Position numbers and translations under genes: made by a program. Positions 14,578-22,995 of a DNA stretch of 64,000 nucleotides are shown here, piece by piece. Numbering within the stretch: the stretch's first letter is position 1; every line of letters begins with the position of its first letter. Under the pieces are notes generated by a model. It saw only the letters and a program-made list of their open reading frames with translations, searched no databases and had not been told where the DNA came from. This DNA is from Actinoplanes derwentensis (GTDB lineage Bacteria; Actinomycetota; Actinomycetes; Mycobacteriales; Micromonosporaceae), in assembly GCF_900104725.1 (NCBI RefSeq), contig NZ_LT629758.1, positions 7,340,001 to 7,404,000 of the forward strand. Direction: 5' to 3'.

Positions 14578-14883
14578 GTGGATGGTTTCACCAATGATGC
14601 GGAGCAGACGGCCTACAGCCTGGCGGAGGCACTGTGCGAGAAGGCGCACTCCTGCATGAAGAGCGCCGAGGAGGCATCCGAGGCGTTCCGGGTCGGCAAG
14701 ATGGCGATGCGCCGTCAGTTCAAGGCGCGCGGGCTGTCCGAGGCGGAGGCCGACATCCGCTGGTCGGCCACCACGCAGGCGGCCCGGGCGATCGCGGACA
14801 ACGGCTTCTTCATGTCACAGGCGTCGATGTACAACAACGCCGCCGCCGCGCAGTACGCGAAGGCGCTCTATCACAAGAGTTAG
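14578..14883 (+). CDS. small helical hypothetical protein
   Basis: A 101-residue protein I do not recognise. It is predicted mainly helical, rich in Ala (EEASEAFRVGKMAMRRQFKA, ATTQAARAIADNG, MYNNAAAAQYAKALYHKS), with no signal peptide or membrane helix. GTG 14578 was chosen because GGGGAGG lies seven bases upstream; longer starts lack a ribosome site. Its stop overlaps that of the convergent gene (TTAG). The Ala/Met-rich helical style recalls small phage or WXG-like proteins, but no diagnostic motif supports either. Confidence 0.65.
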   Translation: MDGFTNDAEQTAYSLAEALCEKAHSCMKSAEEASEAFRVGKMAMRRQFKARGLSEAEADIRWSATTQAARAIADNGFFMSQASMYNNAAAAQYAKALYHKS

Positions 14884-15269
14884 GCGGCCCGGTGCCGCAG
14901 CGTCGCGACCGTCGACCCGGCGAGCGCGAGCAGACAGTCCGGCAGGGTCCCGTCGGCGATGGCCGCGCCGAACAGCGCCTCACCGGTCGGGAAGTCGCCG
15001 TTGACGTAAGCGCTGACGAACCGTGCCACCCAGCGTTTGTCATAGCGGGCGTCGTCGATTCCGGGGAACTCCAGGGTCCACGCGCCGCCCGACGGCACCT
15101 GCCCGACCATGGTCGCGGCCAGGCACCAGGCGACGTCCCAGGCACCCACCACACCGTCTCGATCGACGACCGCGTCGAAGGTGTCGGCCACAGCCGCGCT
15201 GTCGCCGCTGAGCGCACACTGCAGGACCTGCGCGGCGTCGTCGAATGCGGTCTGTGGTACTTCGGTCAC
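14880..15269 (-). CDS. hypothetical protein
   Basis: A 129-residue soluble protein of unknown function. It is acidic and probably helical, with repeated aromatic/acidic segments (VVGAWDVAWCLAATM, FPGIDDARYDKRWVARFVSAYVNGDFP). It shows no membrane helix or catalytic motif I can name. GTG 15269 was chosen because an upstream start would run into the thioesterase gene; no Shine-Dalgarno is clear. It follows the thioesterase on the same strand with a 50-base gap, so the two may be co-transcribed. Confidence 0.6.
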   Translation of the reverse strand: MTEVPQTAFDDAAQVLQCALSGDSAAVADTFDAVVDRDGVVGAWDVAWCLAATMVGQVPSGGAWTLEFPGIDDARYDKRWVARFVSAYVNGDFPTGEALFGAAIADGTLPDCLLALAGSTVATLRHRAA

Positions 15270-15319
15270 GTCAGAAAAGGTACGTCGGGCGGTCAAGCCG
15301 TGCACCCTGGCGGGGGATA

Positions 15320-15763
15320 TCAGGCACCACGGAGCAGGCAAGTGATCCGGGCCGTGCAGACCCGGTCGCCGGCCTCGTCGGTGAGGACCACCTCGTAGGT
15401 CGCCACCGCCCGTCCCCGGTGCACGGGCGTGGCCACTCCGGTGACCAGACCGGACCGGGCCGCCTTGTGGTGGGTGGCGTTGATGTCGACGCCGACGGCG
15501 AAGGGCCGGTCGACGGTCTGGCCGTGCAGCACCGCCCCGACCGAGCCGAGCGTCTCGGCGAGAACGCAGGAGGCACCGCCGTGCAACAGCCCGTATGGCT
15601 GGGTGTTGCCTTCGACAGGCATGATGCCTACCACCCGTTCCGCGGTGGCCTCGGTGATCTCAATACCCATACGCTCCGCGAGCGCACCGCCGCCACCGCT
15701 GGTGAACAGGTGCTGCTTACCGTCCTCAGCGATATCCACGTCGGCGTACGTTACGCCGGTCAC
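15320..15763 (-). CDS. PaaI-type hotdog-fold thioesterase
   Basis: Acyl-CoA hydrolase of about 147 residues. The hotdog signature is visible as MPVEGNTQPYGLLHGGASCVLAETLGS, where the Gln-Pro-x-G-x-x-HGG segment and Glu of the central helix form the active site. VGVDINATHHKAARSGLVTG is the matching substrate-tunnel strand. The pattern fits PaaI/MenI enzymes, which act on phenylacetyl- or 1,4-dihydroxy-2-naphthoyl-CoA; which substrate is not decidable here. GTG 15763 is the chosen start without a clear ribosome site; a GTG at 15742 is an alternative. Confidence 0.85.
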   Translation of the reverse strand: MTGVTYADVDIAEDGKQHLFTSGGGGALAERMGIEITEATAERVVGIMPVEGNTQPYGLLHGGASCVLAETLGSVGAVLHGQTVDRPFAVGVDINATHHKAARSGLVTGVATPVHRGRAVATYEVVLTDEAGDRVCTARITCLLRGA

Positions 15764-15871
15764 GGGCGGCGACCAGCGATACCTGTCACAGCTTCGGGGA
15801 CTGATCGATTGAACCGCTGGGTACTGACCGGTCGTACCGGCCGGCACTAACCGGCTGACGAGAGGAGCACC

Positions 15872-16138
15872 ATGAGCGAGCCGCAGGGCACCGAGACCCC
15901 CGAGGTCGTCGAGACCCGGGGCGACGACCGAGTCGACCTGCTCACCAGTGACGCGAACGGGGACGGCAAGATCGACGTGTGGGTGTCGGACACCGACGGC
16001 GACGGCAAGCCGGACCTCTACCAGTTCGACACCGACGGCGACGGCAAGGTCGACGTCACCATGGTCGACCTCGACGAGGACGGCACCCCGGACCACATCG
16101 TCGACGGCGACGGTGGCCTCCCGCCGACCACCGTCTGA
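15872..16138 (+). CDS. small acidic EF-hand-like repeat protein
   Basis: An 88-residue protein with consecutive Asp-rich loops: DANGDGKIDVW, DTDGDGKPDLY, DTDGDGKVDVT, then DLDEDGTPDH. These match the DxDxDGxxD calcium loop found in dockerins and thrombospondin type-3 repeats, spaced about 13 residues apart, so it probably binds several Ca2+ ions. There is no signal peptide, so it seems cytoplasmic. ATG 15872 has GAGGAG six bases upstream. It converges on the PrsW gene with one base between the two stop codons. Confidence 0.8.
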   Translation: MSEPQGTETPEVVETRGDDRVDLLTSDANGDGKIDVWVSDTDGDGKPDLYQFDTDGDGKVDVTMVDLDEDGTPDHIVDGDGGLPPTTV

Positions 16139-16139
16139 G

Positions 16140-17399
16140 TCAGGAACTCCCCAAAGCAGACAGAGCCACCCAGAGGACCGCTAAAGCGACCACCGCGGTC
16201 CCGATGGTGGAAGCTGTGTGCCGCCAGGAACGAGCGCCCTCGACCGCCTCGGGACATCCCAGGGCGGCGAGGGCGGCACGGCGCTCGCGCACCAGGTCGG
16301 CACTGCCCGCGATGTCGTCCGAGTCGCGACTCATCTCGACGGCGAGACCGGCCTGGGCGCGCTGCAACCGACGTACCGCCGCTCTGGCTTCCCGGCCCGC
16401 GCTCGCCGCGGCGTGCCGGCGGGCCGCACCCCGCCGCGACCCGGAACCGAGGACCCGCAGCTCGCCCTCGGTGATCAGGCCGGGGTCGCGGACCGTGGCC
16501 AGGATTCCCACGTAGTAGGCCGCCTCCCGGTCGTGCGCGCGGCGCACCAGGTAGAGGACCAGCAGCAACGGCGGAAGACCTTTGACGAGCAGCACCGCCA
16601 GTACGGCCGGCACGCTGTCTCCGAAGCTGTCCCGCAGGATCGGCGAGTTCCACAGCGAGTGGGACGCCCAGGCGCCGAGCAGGGCGACGGCGGCCACCGC
16701 GATCCGGCGCCCCCGGCTGCGTTCCCGCCGGACCACGAGATAGCCGATGCCGGCACCGGCCAGCGCGCCGAAGAGGGTGTGACTCCAGACGCCGGCCAGG
16801 AACCCGCGTACCAGAAACGTGGTGATCACCGGTTGCACCCGGTCGCCGAGACCGGCCTGCTGCACCGCGCCGATCGCGAAGACCACGTCCTCGACGATCT
16901 GGAAACCGAGGCCGACCAGGGCGCCGTAGACGATGCCGTCGAGCACGCTGTTCACCTGGGCGCGGGCGATCAGGACGATCGCCACCACCCCGAGCGTCTT
17001 GGCGATCTCCTCGACCGTCGGCCCGGCCAGCGCGGCGCCCCACTCGGCGGCCAGATCGGGTGAGCCGAGTTTGGCTATCAGGTTGTCCAGGGCGGTACTG
17101 CCGGGAATGGAGACACTTGTCGCGACCAGTCCGCCCCAGGCGACGGCGAGCGCCCGCAGGCCGGCCGGTTCCCGTTCCAGGAAGTCGAGTTCCGCGAGAA
17201 AGAGCCAGAACGGTACGGCCAGCAGCCCGAACATCACGATCGCGGTGAGGGTGGCGATCGGGAAGGTGCCGAAGAACAGTGCGGTGATCTGCGAGATGCG
17301 CACCGCCCCCACCGCGATCAGGATGATGACGACCCAGAACGCGGGCTGGCGGAAGAACGAGGCCGATCGGGCCGCACCGGGTCGCACCGCTTCGCTCAT
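16140..17399 (-). CDS. PrsW-family intramembrane metalloprotease
   Basis: Polytopic membrane protease of 419 residues with about eight helices in the first 270. The motifs PTVEEIAKT, GFQIVEDVVFAIG and TTFLVRGFLAGVWSHTLFG supply the Glu and His ligands expected for PrsW/RCE1-like enzymes. The C-terminal 140 residues are cytoplasmic and Arg/Ala-rich with coiled-coil potential (REARAAVRRLQRAQAGLAVEM) before a last helix. PrsW of Bacillus cleaves an anti-sigma factor at site 1; no anti-sigma gene is adjacent. Its ATG overlaps the upstream gene's stop (ATGA), so the small membrane protein at 17396-17977 is coupled and may be a partner. Confidence 0.85.
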   Translation of the reverse strand: MSEAVRPGAARSASFFRQPAFWVVIILIAVGAVRISQITALFFGTFPIATLTAIVMFGLLAVPFWLFLAELDFLEREPAGLRALAVAWGGLVATSVSIPGSTALDNLIAKLGSPDLAAEWGAALAGPTVEEIAKTLGVVAIVLIARAQVNSVLDGIVYGALVGLGFQIVEDVVFAIGAVQQAGLGDRVQPVITTFLVRGFLAGVWSHTLFGALAGAGIGYLVVRRERSRGRRIAVAAVALLGAWASHSLWNSPILRDSFGDSVPAVLAVLLVKGLPPLLLVLYLVRRAHDREAAYYVGILATVRDPGLITEGELRVLGSGSRRGAARRHAAASAGREARAAVRRLQRAQAGLAVEMSRDSDDIAGSADLVRERRAALAALGCPEAVEGARSWRHTASTIGTAVVALAVLWVALSALGSS

Positions 17400-17977
17400 C
17401 GGCGGTTCTCGTAGCTCAGTGTGCGGGTGCTGGCGTCGATGACGAACAGGACGGACGACAGGTCGGCGTCGTCTCCGCTGACCATGACCTCGATGATGAG
17501 CCCGTGCGCGACGAAGACGGCGTACCGCCCGTCCCGGTCGCCGGCGGTGTAACCGCCCTGGACTCCGGCCAGCCCACCGGCGGTGGAGACCGCGAGCTGG
17601 GTTCCGGTGATCTGGTGGCCGGAGATGCCGGTGATGCGCTGGCGAAGCCGGACGGCAGCCGCGGTCAGGTCGCCTGCGAAGGGTTCGACGTCGATCGTGT
17701 AGCGGACCCGGCCGACCTGGAAGAGGGCGGTCCCGCGGGTCTCGCCGGGCCGGGTGCCGGTGACGTCGAGTGCGGCGCCGGACGGCGGCACGACGGTGAC
17801 TCCGGCGCCCACCCGGTAGGGCTCGCCGGGCGTGACCGGACGCTCAGCCGGCACGGCTCGGTCCAGCACCGGCAGACCGAAGGCCAGAGCGGCCAGGATC
17901 GATGCCAGCGCGAGTGAGATGGGAAGACCGAGAGTGCCGGGAAGATCGGTGAGTTGACGCCGTGTGACCCTCCCCAT
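17396..17977 (-). CDS. membrane-anchored hypothetical protein coupled to PrsW
   Basis: A 193-residue protein of unknown function. One membrane helix at about residues 17-36 (ISLALASILAALAFGLPVL) anchors an extracellular beta-rich domain (YRVGAGVTVVPPSGAALDV, VGRVRYTIDVEPF, YAVFVAHGLIIEVMVSG). No family is recognised. ATG 17977 has GGACGG close upstream. Its coupling to the PrsW-type protease by a four-base overlap suggests it may be a substrate or regulator of that protease, an inference. Confidence 0.68.
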   Translation of the reverse strand: MGRVTRRQLTDLPGTLGLPISLALASILAALAFGLPVLDRAVPAERPVTPGEPYRVGAGVTVVPPSGAALDVTGTRPGETRGTALFQVGRVRYTIDVEPFAGDLTAAAVRLRQRITGISGHQITGTQLAVSTAGGLAGVQGGYTAGDRDGRYAVFVAHGLIIEVMVSGDDADLSSVLFVIDASTRTLSYENRR

Positions 17978-18059
17978 CCGTCCAAGTTAACGGCGGTCAC
18001 CGGCCGTTGTCCGGCGAACCACCCACCGCCCACAGTGGAGGAAGGATCAACCTGGCAGA

Positions 18060-18617
18060 TTACGGATTTGTCCGTTTTACCGAAAGGTGTCGGGGCGGTA
18101 CCGCGGTAGTGAGCCATACCCCGTTGTCACTGCGGTAGAAGAGGTCTCCCGCCCCGGCCATCACTCCCGACGCGACGCTGAACACCACCACGTCCGGCGA
18201 GCGCCGGCGGCCCACGGTCCGGGCCGTCGCGACATCGACCGAGAGGTGTACGTGTGAACGGCTCCGTGGCCGCAGCCCCTCCCGCATGATCGCGTCGAGG
18301 TTCTGCCGCGGCGTGCCGTGGAACAGCTCGGCCGGTGGGGCGGCGGGCGGCAGATCGAGATCGACCCCGACCCGCCGGGAGTGCCCCTGACTGGCCCGGA
18401 TCCGGTCGACACCGTCGGGCCCGGTGGCGACGGCGAAACGTGACTTGTCGTTGTGCTCGACCACGAAGTCGAGCTGGTCCCGGGTCATGCCCAGGGCCGT
18501 GATCAGGTCGGCGACCGGCACCCAGCCGTTCGCGTCGAGGGTCAGCCCGGCCGTCTCCGGCCGGTGACGCAGGACCAGGGACATCCGTTTACTCAGGCGG
18601 ACATGGTCAACTGTCAT
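18060..18617 (-). CDS. kptA: RNA 2'-phosphotransferase (Tpt1/KptA)
   Basis: Transfers an internal RNA 2'-phosphate to NAD+, releasing ADP-ribose 1'',2''-cyclic phosphate. At 185 residues it has family length. The N-terminal winged half has SKRMSLVLRHRPETAGL and DANGWVPVADLI. The ADP-ribosyltransferase-like half has IRASQGHSRRV, LFHGTPRQNLDAIMREGL and HVHLSVD, carrying the Arg-His-Arg-Arg catalytic set. ATG 18617 overlaps the methyltransferase stop by ATGA. Bacteria have no obvious tRNA-splicing 2'-phosphate, so its substrate is unclear. The Hen1-Pnkp repair operon at 48977-52824 is a possible functional link. Confidence 0.92.
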   Translation of the reverse strand: MTVDHVRLSKRMSLVLRHRPETAGLTLDANGWVPVADLITALGMTRDQLDFVVEHNDKSRFAVATGPDGVDRIRASQGHSRRVGVDLDLPPAAPPAELFHGTPRQNLDAIMREGLRPRSRSHVHLSVDVATARTVGRRRSPDVVVFSVASGVMAGAGDLFYRSDNGVWLTTAVPPRHLSVKRTNP

Positions 18618-19390
18618 ACGGTGAGCTCCATGACCGCAAGGTAATACGGGTGGTCCCGGTCGTCGATCGATTTCAGCCGCCACGACGAGCCCGCCAGCAG
18701 CGTCTTCAGTTCGTCCGCCGAGCAGTTCAGGTAGTCGAACCAGTCGGTGGCAACCTCGCGGTACCGCAGCCGGAGCCGCAACTGCCCGCCCAGCCGCCCC
18801 CGCTCCCGGTTGGCCCGGTGGTACGCCACGTGCAGCGGGTCGGTGGTGCCGTACGGATCGGTGCCCTGCGCGATGATCCGCGCGCCGGGTGCGGCCAGCC
18901 GGGCCAGCGCGGCCAGTAGGACCGGCGCCCGCTCCGGGCTCTCCAGCAGGCCGAGGTTGTTGCCGAGCAGCAGGAACGTGTCGTAGCGCACGCTCGCCCG
19001 GGAGAACTCGTCGACCGTGGCGAGCACGGTGTCGCGGACCCCGCGCCGCCGGGACACCTCGATCGCACCGAGCGAGGTGTCCAGGCCGGTCACCGCGATC
19101 TGCCGGCTCTGGAGTTCGAGCGCGACCCGCCCGGCACCGGCGCCGATGTCGAGCACCCGGCCCCGGCAGAGCCCGACGGCCCGGTGGTCGAACGGTCGCC
19201 AGTCGGCCGGTTCGCTCAGATAGTGATCGGCCGGGGCCCCGTTGATCAGGCCGTCGTCGCGCTCGATCACTTCGATCACCGGCCGCGGCCAGCGCCCACC
19301 GGCCAGCGGCCGCGGCCCGACTCCGGTGTGCACCGCCCAGGCATCGCGGATCATTTCGCCGAAAGCGTCACCGATGGTCGGTCGAGTCAT
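18614..19390 (-). CDS. class I SAM-dependent methyltransferase
   Basis: A 258-residue methyltransferase. The SAM site is VLDIGAGAGRVALELQSR with the acidic ribose-binding residue in VTGLDTSLGAIEVSRRRG. Motif LLLGNNLGLLESPERAPVLL occupies the post-I/IV position. The acceptor is unknown. Since its stop overlaps the kptA start, a role in modifying RNA or a nucleotide product is possible but unproven. ATG 19390 was preferred to a TTG six bases earlier. Only 18 bases separate it from the divergent gene at 19409, so at least one transcript is probably leaderless. Confidence 0.82.
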   Translation of the reverse strand: MTRPTIGDAFGEMIRDAWAVHTGVGPRPLAGGRWPRPVIEVIERDDGLINGAPADHYLSEPADWRPFDHRAVGLCRGRVLDIGAGAGRVALELQSRQIAVTGLDTSLGAIEVSRRRGVRDTVLATVDEFSRASVRYDTFLLLGNNLGLLESPERAPVLLAALARLAAPGARIIAQGTDPYGTTDPLHVAYHRANRERGRLGGQLRLRLRYREVATDWFDYLNCSADELKTLLAGSSWRLKSIDDRDHPYYLAVMELTV

Positions 19391-19408
19391 GGTCAATACT
19401 CTTTAACC

Positions 19409-19783
19409 ATGACCGCACTGGAGCAACTCGGGTCGGAGAAGTACGTCCTTCTCACCACGTTCCGCCGCGACGGGCGGCCGGTCGCCACCCCGCTCTGGGT
19501 CGTTCCGGACGGCGCCGGCCTGGCCTTCTGGACGGTGGCGGGCAGCGGAAAACTCAAGCGGATCCGCAACAGCGGGCGGGTCACCGTGGCCGCCTGCGAC
19601 ATGCGGGGCAACCCCACCGGCGGCGAGGTCGTCGAGGCCACCGCACAGATCGGCGATCAGGCTGATCTGGAGCGCGTGGGCACGGCCATCCGGAAGAAGT
19701 ACGGCCTGGTCGGTCGCCTGACCCTGCTCGGCAGCCGACTGCGCCGGGGTGCCGACGGCACCGTCGCCGTGCTGGTCGAGTGA
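19409..19783 (+). CDS. PPOX-class F420/FMN-dependent oxidoreductase
   Basis: A 124-residue split-barrel flavoprotein of the pyridoxamine-phosphate-oxidase-like class. The barrel begins KYVLLTTFRRDGRPVATPLWVVPD, and WTVAGSGKLKRIRNSGRVTVAACD supplies the phosphate-binding Lys/Arg. The size and this pattern fit the F420-dependent reductases common in actinobacteria. ATG 19409 begins 18 bases from the divergent methyltransferase, leaving no room for a standard leader. Substrate unknown. Confidence 0.82.
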   Translation: MTALEQLGSEKYVLLTTFRRDGRPVATPLWVVPDGAGLAFWTVAGSGKLKRIRNSGRVTVAACDMRGNPTGGEVVEATAQIGDQADLERVGTAIRKKYGLVGRLTLLGSRLRRGADGTVAVLVE

Positions 19784-19825
19784 TCACCGATCACCCGGAA
19801 AAGAACTGATCACTCTGAAGAGAGA

Positions 19826-19916
19826 CATGGAGGGCACCGGCAGTAGCCGGCGCCCTCCATGGTCGTTTGATCATCTGAACGAAGAAGGGGCGATCGCCTT
19901 CCCCGGCGCTCGCCCC
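19826..19916. terminator. two tandem hairpins between PPOX and bldC
   Basis: First hairpin CATGGAGGGC-A-CCGGC, loop AGTA, GCCGG-C-GCCCTCCATG (19826-19861). Second GGGGCGA...TCGCCCC (19887-19916). They separate the convergent PPOX and bldC genes and probably stop transcription from both sides. Confidence 0.65.
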
Positions 19917-19942
19917 TCGCAACGATCTTTCGGTCGACCGGG

Positions 19943-20152
19943 TCAGTCGCCCTGACGCTGCGTGGGGATCTGCCCCTGCAGCAGGGCACGGACCTCCGAC
20001 TCCCGGTAACGACGGTGGCCGCCCAGCGTGCGAATTGCGCTGAGCTTGCCCGCCTTCGCCCACCGGGTCACGGTCTTCGGGTCGACACGGAACATCGACG
20101 CCACCTCGGCCGGCGTTAGTAGCGGCTCGGGATCGTGCGTACGCGATGCCAT
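19943..20152 (-). CDS. bldC: developmental regulator BldC
   Basis: A 69-residue MerR-like winged-helix DNA-binding protein that controls entry into development in Streptomyces. The sequence LLTPAEVASMFRVDPKTVTR followed by WAKAGKLSAIRTLGGHRRYR matches BldC almost throughout from memory. It binds direct repeats cooperatively. The neighbouring conserved hypothetical gene and vdh reproduce the Streptomyces order. There is nothing truncated; the short C-terminal QGQIPTQRQGD is typical. Presence fits a sporulating actinomycete. Confidence 0.95.
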   Translation of the reverse strand: MASRTHDPEPLLTPAEVASMFRVDPKTVTRWAKAGKLSAIRTLGGHRRYRESEVRALLQGQIPTQRQGD

Positions 20153-20434
20153 CGGTCACTCCTCCACATGTGCCTAAAAAACATCGGCCGGGGTCCCGCC
20201 GGCCGGTGCGTCTCTCATGGTCCGGCTAGTCCCCGATGTCCGACATGGGCCGAACGGACGAACGTCCCCAGATAGACGGATGAAGCATGCCCGATTTTTG
20301 CGCGTTTTCTACGCCAGATAGTGCCTCGTTTAGTCCGATTATCACGCTTCGCCGGTCGCCGATTACGAAGAGTGTTCGCTTCGGGAGCGTTCCCACGGGC
20401 CGCGAATCGTACGAGTCTGTCCTATTTCCGCAGG
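20153..20434. other. bldC upstream region, no gene seen
   Basis: About 280 bases, AT-richer than its flanks (for example CGATTTTTGCGCGTTTTC), with no credible reading frame. It must contain the bldC promoter and the 3' end of the conserved hypothetical gene, but I could not pick one box pair over others. Confidence 0.6.
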
Positions 20435-21274
20435 TCAGTTGCTTCGTTCCAGAAGCTGGACAAGGCGCCAACGCGCCACCAACTTCTCGTAAGCCTCACC
20501 AGCTGACTCAGCGTCACCGCGAGAAAGTGCCGAAAGTCCGGCTGCTACCAATCCGGGCGAATCGTCCTCGGAGAGTTCGTCATCCGGCAGGAGGTTGACG
20601 AGACCGGCGTAGTCCAGCTCGACCACCGACCGGGGATGGAACTCCTCCAGCCACCGGGTGCCCTCCTCGACCGCCTCGGTGATCGGGGCGTCACCCAGGG
20701 CCTTACGCAGCACCGACACCGCCCGGTGCGCCCGGCGGCGGGCCTTGGAGATCTCGGTGCGATAGCGCAGCACCCGCCGGCGGCCGGTCAGCGCGATCTC
20801 CCGCTCGTCCAGGTCGACGAAGGCGAACCAGCGCAACGGGACACCCCAGGTGGCGATCTGCTCGTGCACCCGGGGCACACCCTGCTCCAGGACCTTGGCA
20901 CCGCTGCGCCAGTCCTCCACAACGGCTTTCGCCTGGCCGGCCAGCACCGGCGGGACGAAGGCGTCGGCCAACACCGCGGGCACCCCGTCCCGCGCGCTCA
21001 GGGCCGCCTCGGCCACCCGCAACCGCAGGTTCCACGGACAGACCAGCACCGCGCCGTCCCACTCCAGCACGTAGGCCTCGTCGGGCAGGTCGGGCAGCCG
21101 GGTCCAGCCGGCACCGAGCGCCTCCAGGACGGCGGTGCGCTGCCGGGCCGGGCCCTCGACCAGCCCCACGTCCCGGCCCTCACGGGCGTAGTCGCGCCAG
21201 AAGACCTGCCGCTCCCGGTCGAAGGCGGTCAGGGGTTCGTAAACCCGTAGGTACGACGCGAACAGTGACGGCAC
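20435..21274 (-). CDS. conserved actinobacterial hypothetical protein next to bldC
   Basis: A 279-residue soluble protein without a named function. It starts MPSLFASYLRVYEPLTAFDR and contains WTRLPDLPDEAYVLEWDGAVLVCPWNLRLR, which looks like a mixed alpha/beta domain. A basic helix-rich middle (RYRTEISKARRRAHRAVSVLRKA) and an acidic C-terminal third follow. There is no signal peptide or membrane helix. A gene of this type lies between bldC and valine dehydrogenase in Streptomyces as I recall, so it is conserved by position. It could be developmental, but nothing in the sequence shows that. Confidence 0.8.
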   Translation of the reverse strand: MPSLFASYLRVYEPLTAFDRERQVFWRDYAREGRDVGLVEGPARQRTAVLEALGAGWTRLPDLPDEAYVLEWDGAVLVCPWNLRLRVAEAALSARDGVPAVLADAFVPPVLAGQAKAVVEDWRSGAKVLEQGVPRVHEQIATWGVPLRWFAFVDLDEREIALTGRRRVLRYRTEISKARRRAHRAVSVLRKALGDAPITEAVEEGTRWLEEFHPRSVVELDYAGLVNLLPDDELSEDDSPGLVAAGLSALSRGDAESAGEAYEKLVARWRLVQLLERSN

Positions 21275-21428
21275 GGCGCGAGTCTTTCACGAATCCGCCC
21301 AGGTGGAACTTCCCGCGCGGGCGTAATCGGCGCGCCATTCGCACGGATACGCTCGCTTGTACCGGCTACACCCCCTGCCGGGATCATGGCCCCACGAAGG
21401 CCACGCAACAGATCAGGAGAGTTGAAAC

Positions 21429-22493
21429 ATGGACGTGTTCGACGTCAACGAGCACGAACAGGTCGTCTTCTGCCAGGACCGGGCGACCGGCCTCAAGGCG
21501 ATCATCGGGATCTACTCGACCGCGCTGGGCCCCGCGCTCGGCGGCACCCGGTTCTTCCCCTACGAGAACGAGGCGGCCGCCCTCGCCGACGTGCTGAAGC
21601 TGTCCCGCGGCATGGCTTACAAGAACGCGATGGCCGGTCTGGACCTGGGTGGCGGCAAGGCGGTCATCTGGGGCGACCCGGCGAAGATCAAGAGCGAAGC
21701 CCTCCTGCGGGCGTACGGCCGGTTCGTCGAGTCGTTGAAAGGCCGCTACTACACCGCCTGTGACGTCGGCACCTACGTGCAGGACATGGACATCGTGGCC
21801 CGCGAGACGAAGTACGCGACCGGCCGCAGTGTCGAGCACGGCGGCGCCGGTGATTCCTCGGTGCTCACCGCCTGGGGCGTCTTCCAGGGCATGCGGGCCG
21901 CGGCCGAGCACACCTGGGGCACTCCGTCGCTGAGTGGCCGCACGGTCGGTGTCGCCGGCCTCGGCAAGGTCGGCAAGTACCTGACCGGTCATCTGCTCGA
22001 CGACGGCGCGCACGTGATCGCCACCGACGTCAGCGAGGCCGCCCTGTCCTGGGCCCGCACCACCCACCCGCAGATCCAGCTGGTCGCCGACACGAACGCG
22101 CTGATCACTTCGGACATCGACGTCTACGCGCCGTGCGCCCTCGGTGGCGCGCTGAACGACGACACGGTGCCGGTGCTGCGCGCCAAGGTGGTGGCAGGCG
22201 GTGCCAACAACCAGCTCGCCCACTCCGGCGTCGGCAAGCTCCTGGAGGACCGCGGCATCCTCTACACCCCGGACTACGTGCTGAACGCCGGTGGCGTGAT
22301 CCAGGTGGCCGACGAGATCCACGGCTTCGACTTCGGCCGGGCGAAACTGCGGGCCACCGGGATCTTCGAGACCACCCGGCGGATCCTGAAGCTGGCCGGC
22401 GAGGAGGGTGTGCCGCCCGCGGTCGCCGCCGACCGGCTCGCCGAGCGGCGGATGGCGGAGGTCGGCCGGCTCCGGTCCATCTACCTCGGCTGA
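21429..22493 (+). CDS. vdh: valine/leucine dehydrogenase (Glu/Leu/Phe/Val dehydrogenase family)
   Basis: NAD+-dependent oxidative deamination of branched-chain amino acids, feeding precursors for branched fatty acids and polyketides. In 354 residues, [20 protein letters not shown] holds the catalytic Lys and glycine-rich loop. [17 protein letters not shown] holds the catalytic Asp region, and [17 protein letters not shown] is the NAD Rossmann motif. ATG 21429 has GGAGAG upstream. The bldC neighbourhood matches vdh of Streptomyces; valine rather than leucine preference is inferred from that. Confidence 0.93.
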   Translation: MDVFDVNEHEQVVFCQDRATGLKAIIGIYSTALGPALGGTRFFPYENEAAALADVLKLSRGMAYKNAMAGLDLGGGKAVIWGDPAKIKSEALLRAYGRFVESLKGRYYTACDVGTYVQDMDIVARETKYATGRSVEHGGAGDSSVLTAWGVFQGMRAAAEHTWGTPSLSGRTVGVAGLGKVGKYLTGHLLDDGAHVIATDVSEAALSWARTTHPQIQLVADTNALITSDIDVYAPCALGGALNDDTVPVLRAKVVAGGANNQLAHSGVGKLLEDRGILYTPDYVLNAGGVIQVADEIHGFDFGRAKLRATGIFETTRRILKLAGEEGVPPAVAADRLAERRMAEVGRLRSIYLG

Positions 22494-22686
22494 GGCGTGC
22501 GAGGCCTGCCGCGCGTCCGGGAAAAGGGCCGCTGAAAAGGTCAACCGCGACGCGCGGCAGTGTCACACGCAACCCGAGGTGCCGAACTAGGCATCGTCCA
22601 TGTACCGTAAGACCCACGAGAGATGCCTGACGTCATCGGGGCCCAGCCTTCGGGCTGCCCCGAATTCTGTGCGAGGGGGTCGAGCC

Positions 22687-22917
22687 ATGGGGCGCGGCCG
22701 TGCTAAGGCCAAGCAGACGAAGGTGGCCCGGGAGTTGAAGTACCACTCCCCGAACACCGACCTCACCGCCTTGCAGCGCGAGTTGGCGGGTACTACCCGC
22801 CAACCGGACCGTCACGACGACGACAATGAGCTCGTCGACGATGACGAGGACGACGCTGCGGAAGATCAGGAAACCTGGGACGACCAGGAAACCTGGTCGC
22901 CTTCAAGGCGGAGCTGA
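22687..22917 (+). CDS. DUF3073 protein
   Basis: A 76-residue protein typical of actinobacteria. The basic N-terminus MGRGRAKAKQTKVARELKYH is the DUF3073 signature, followed by SPNTDLTALQRELAG and a strongly acidic tail (DDDNELVDDDEDDAAEDQE). The opposite charges at the two ends suggest binding to nucleic acid or ribosome with self-shielding, an inference. ATG 22687 has GAGGGGG upstream. Function is not known. Confidence 0.9.
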   Translation: MGRGRAKAKQTKVARELKYHSPNTDLTALQRELAGTTRQPDRHDDDNELVDDDEDDAAEDQETWDDQETWSPSRRS

Positions 22918-22931
22918 CCCCGTTTCGTACA

Positions 22932-22956
22932 GAGCACGCGGTGATCCCGCGTGCTC
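22932..22956 (+). terminator. hairpin downstream of the DUF3073 gene
   Basis: GAGCACGCGG, loop TGATC, CCGCGTGCTC: a 10-bp stem 15 bases after the stop. There is no U-run, so it is a candidate only. Confidence 0.55.
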
Positions 22957-22995
22957 AGGTGTGTCACGTGGTCACGTCTACCTGCGGTTGAACAG

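Noticed and set aside
14578..14883. WXG100/ESAT-6-like secreted protein
   Set aside because: Length fits, but there is no W-x-G turn and no type VII genes are adjacent.
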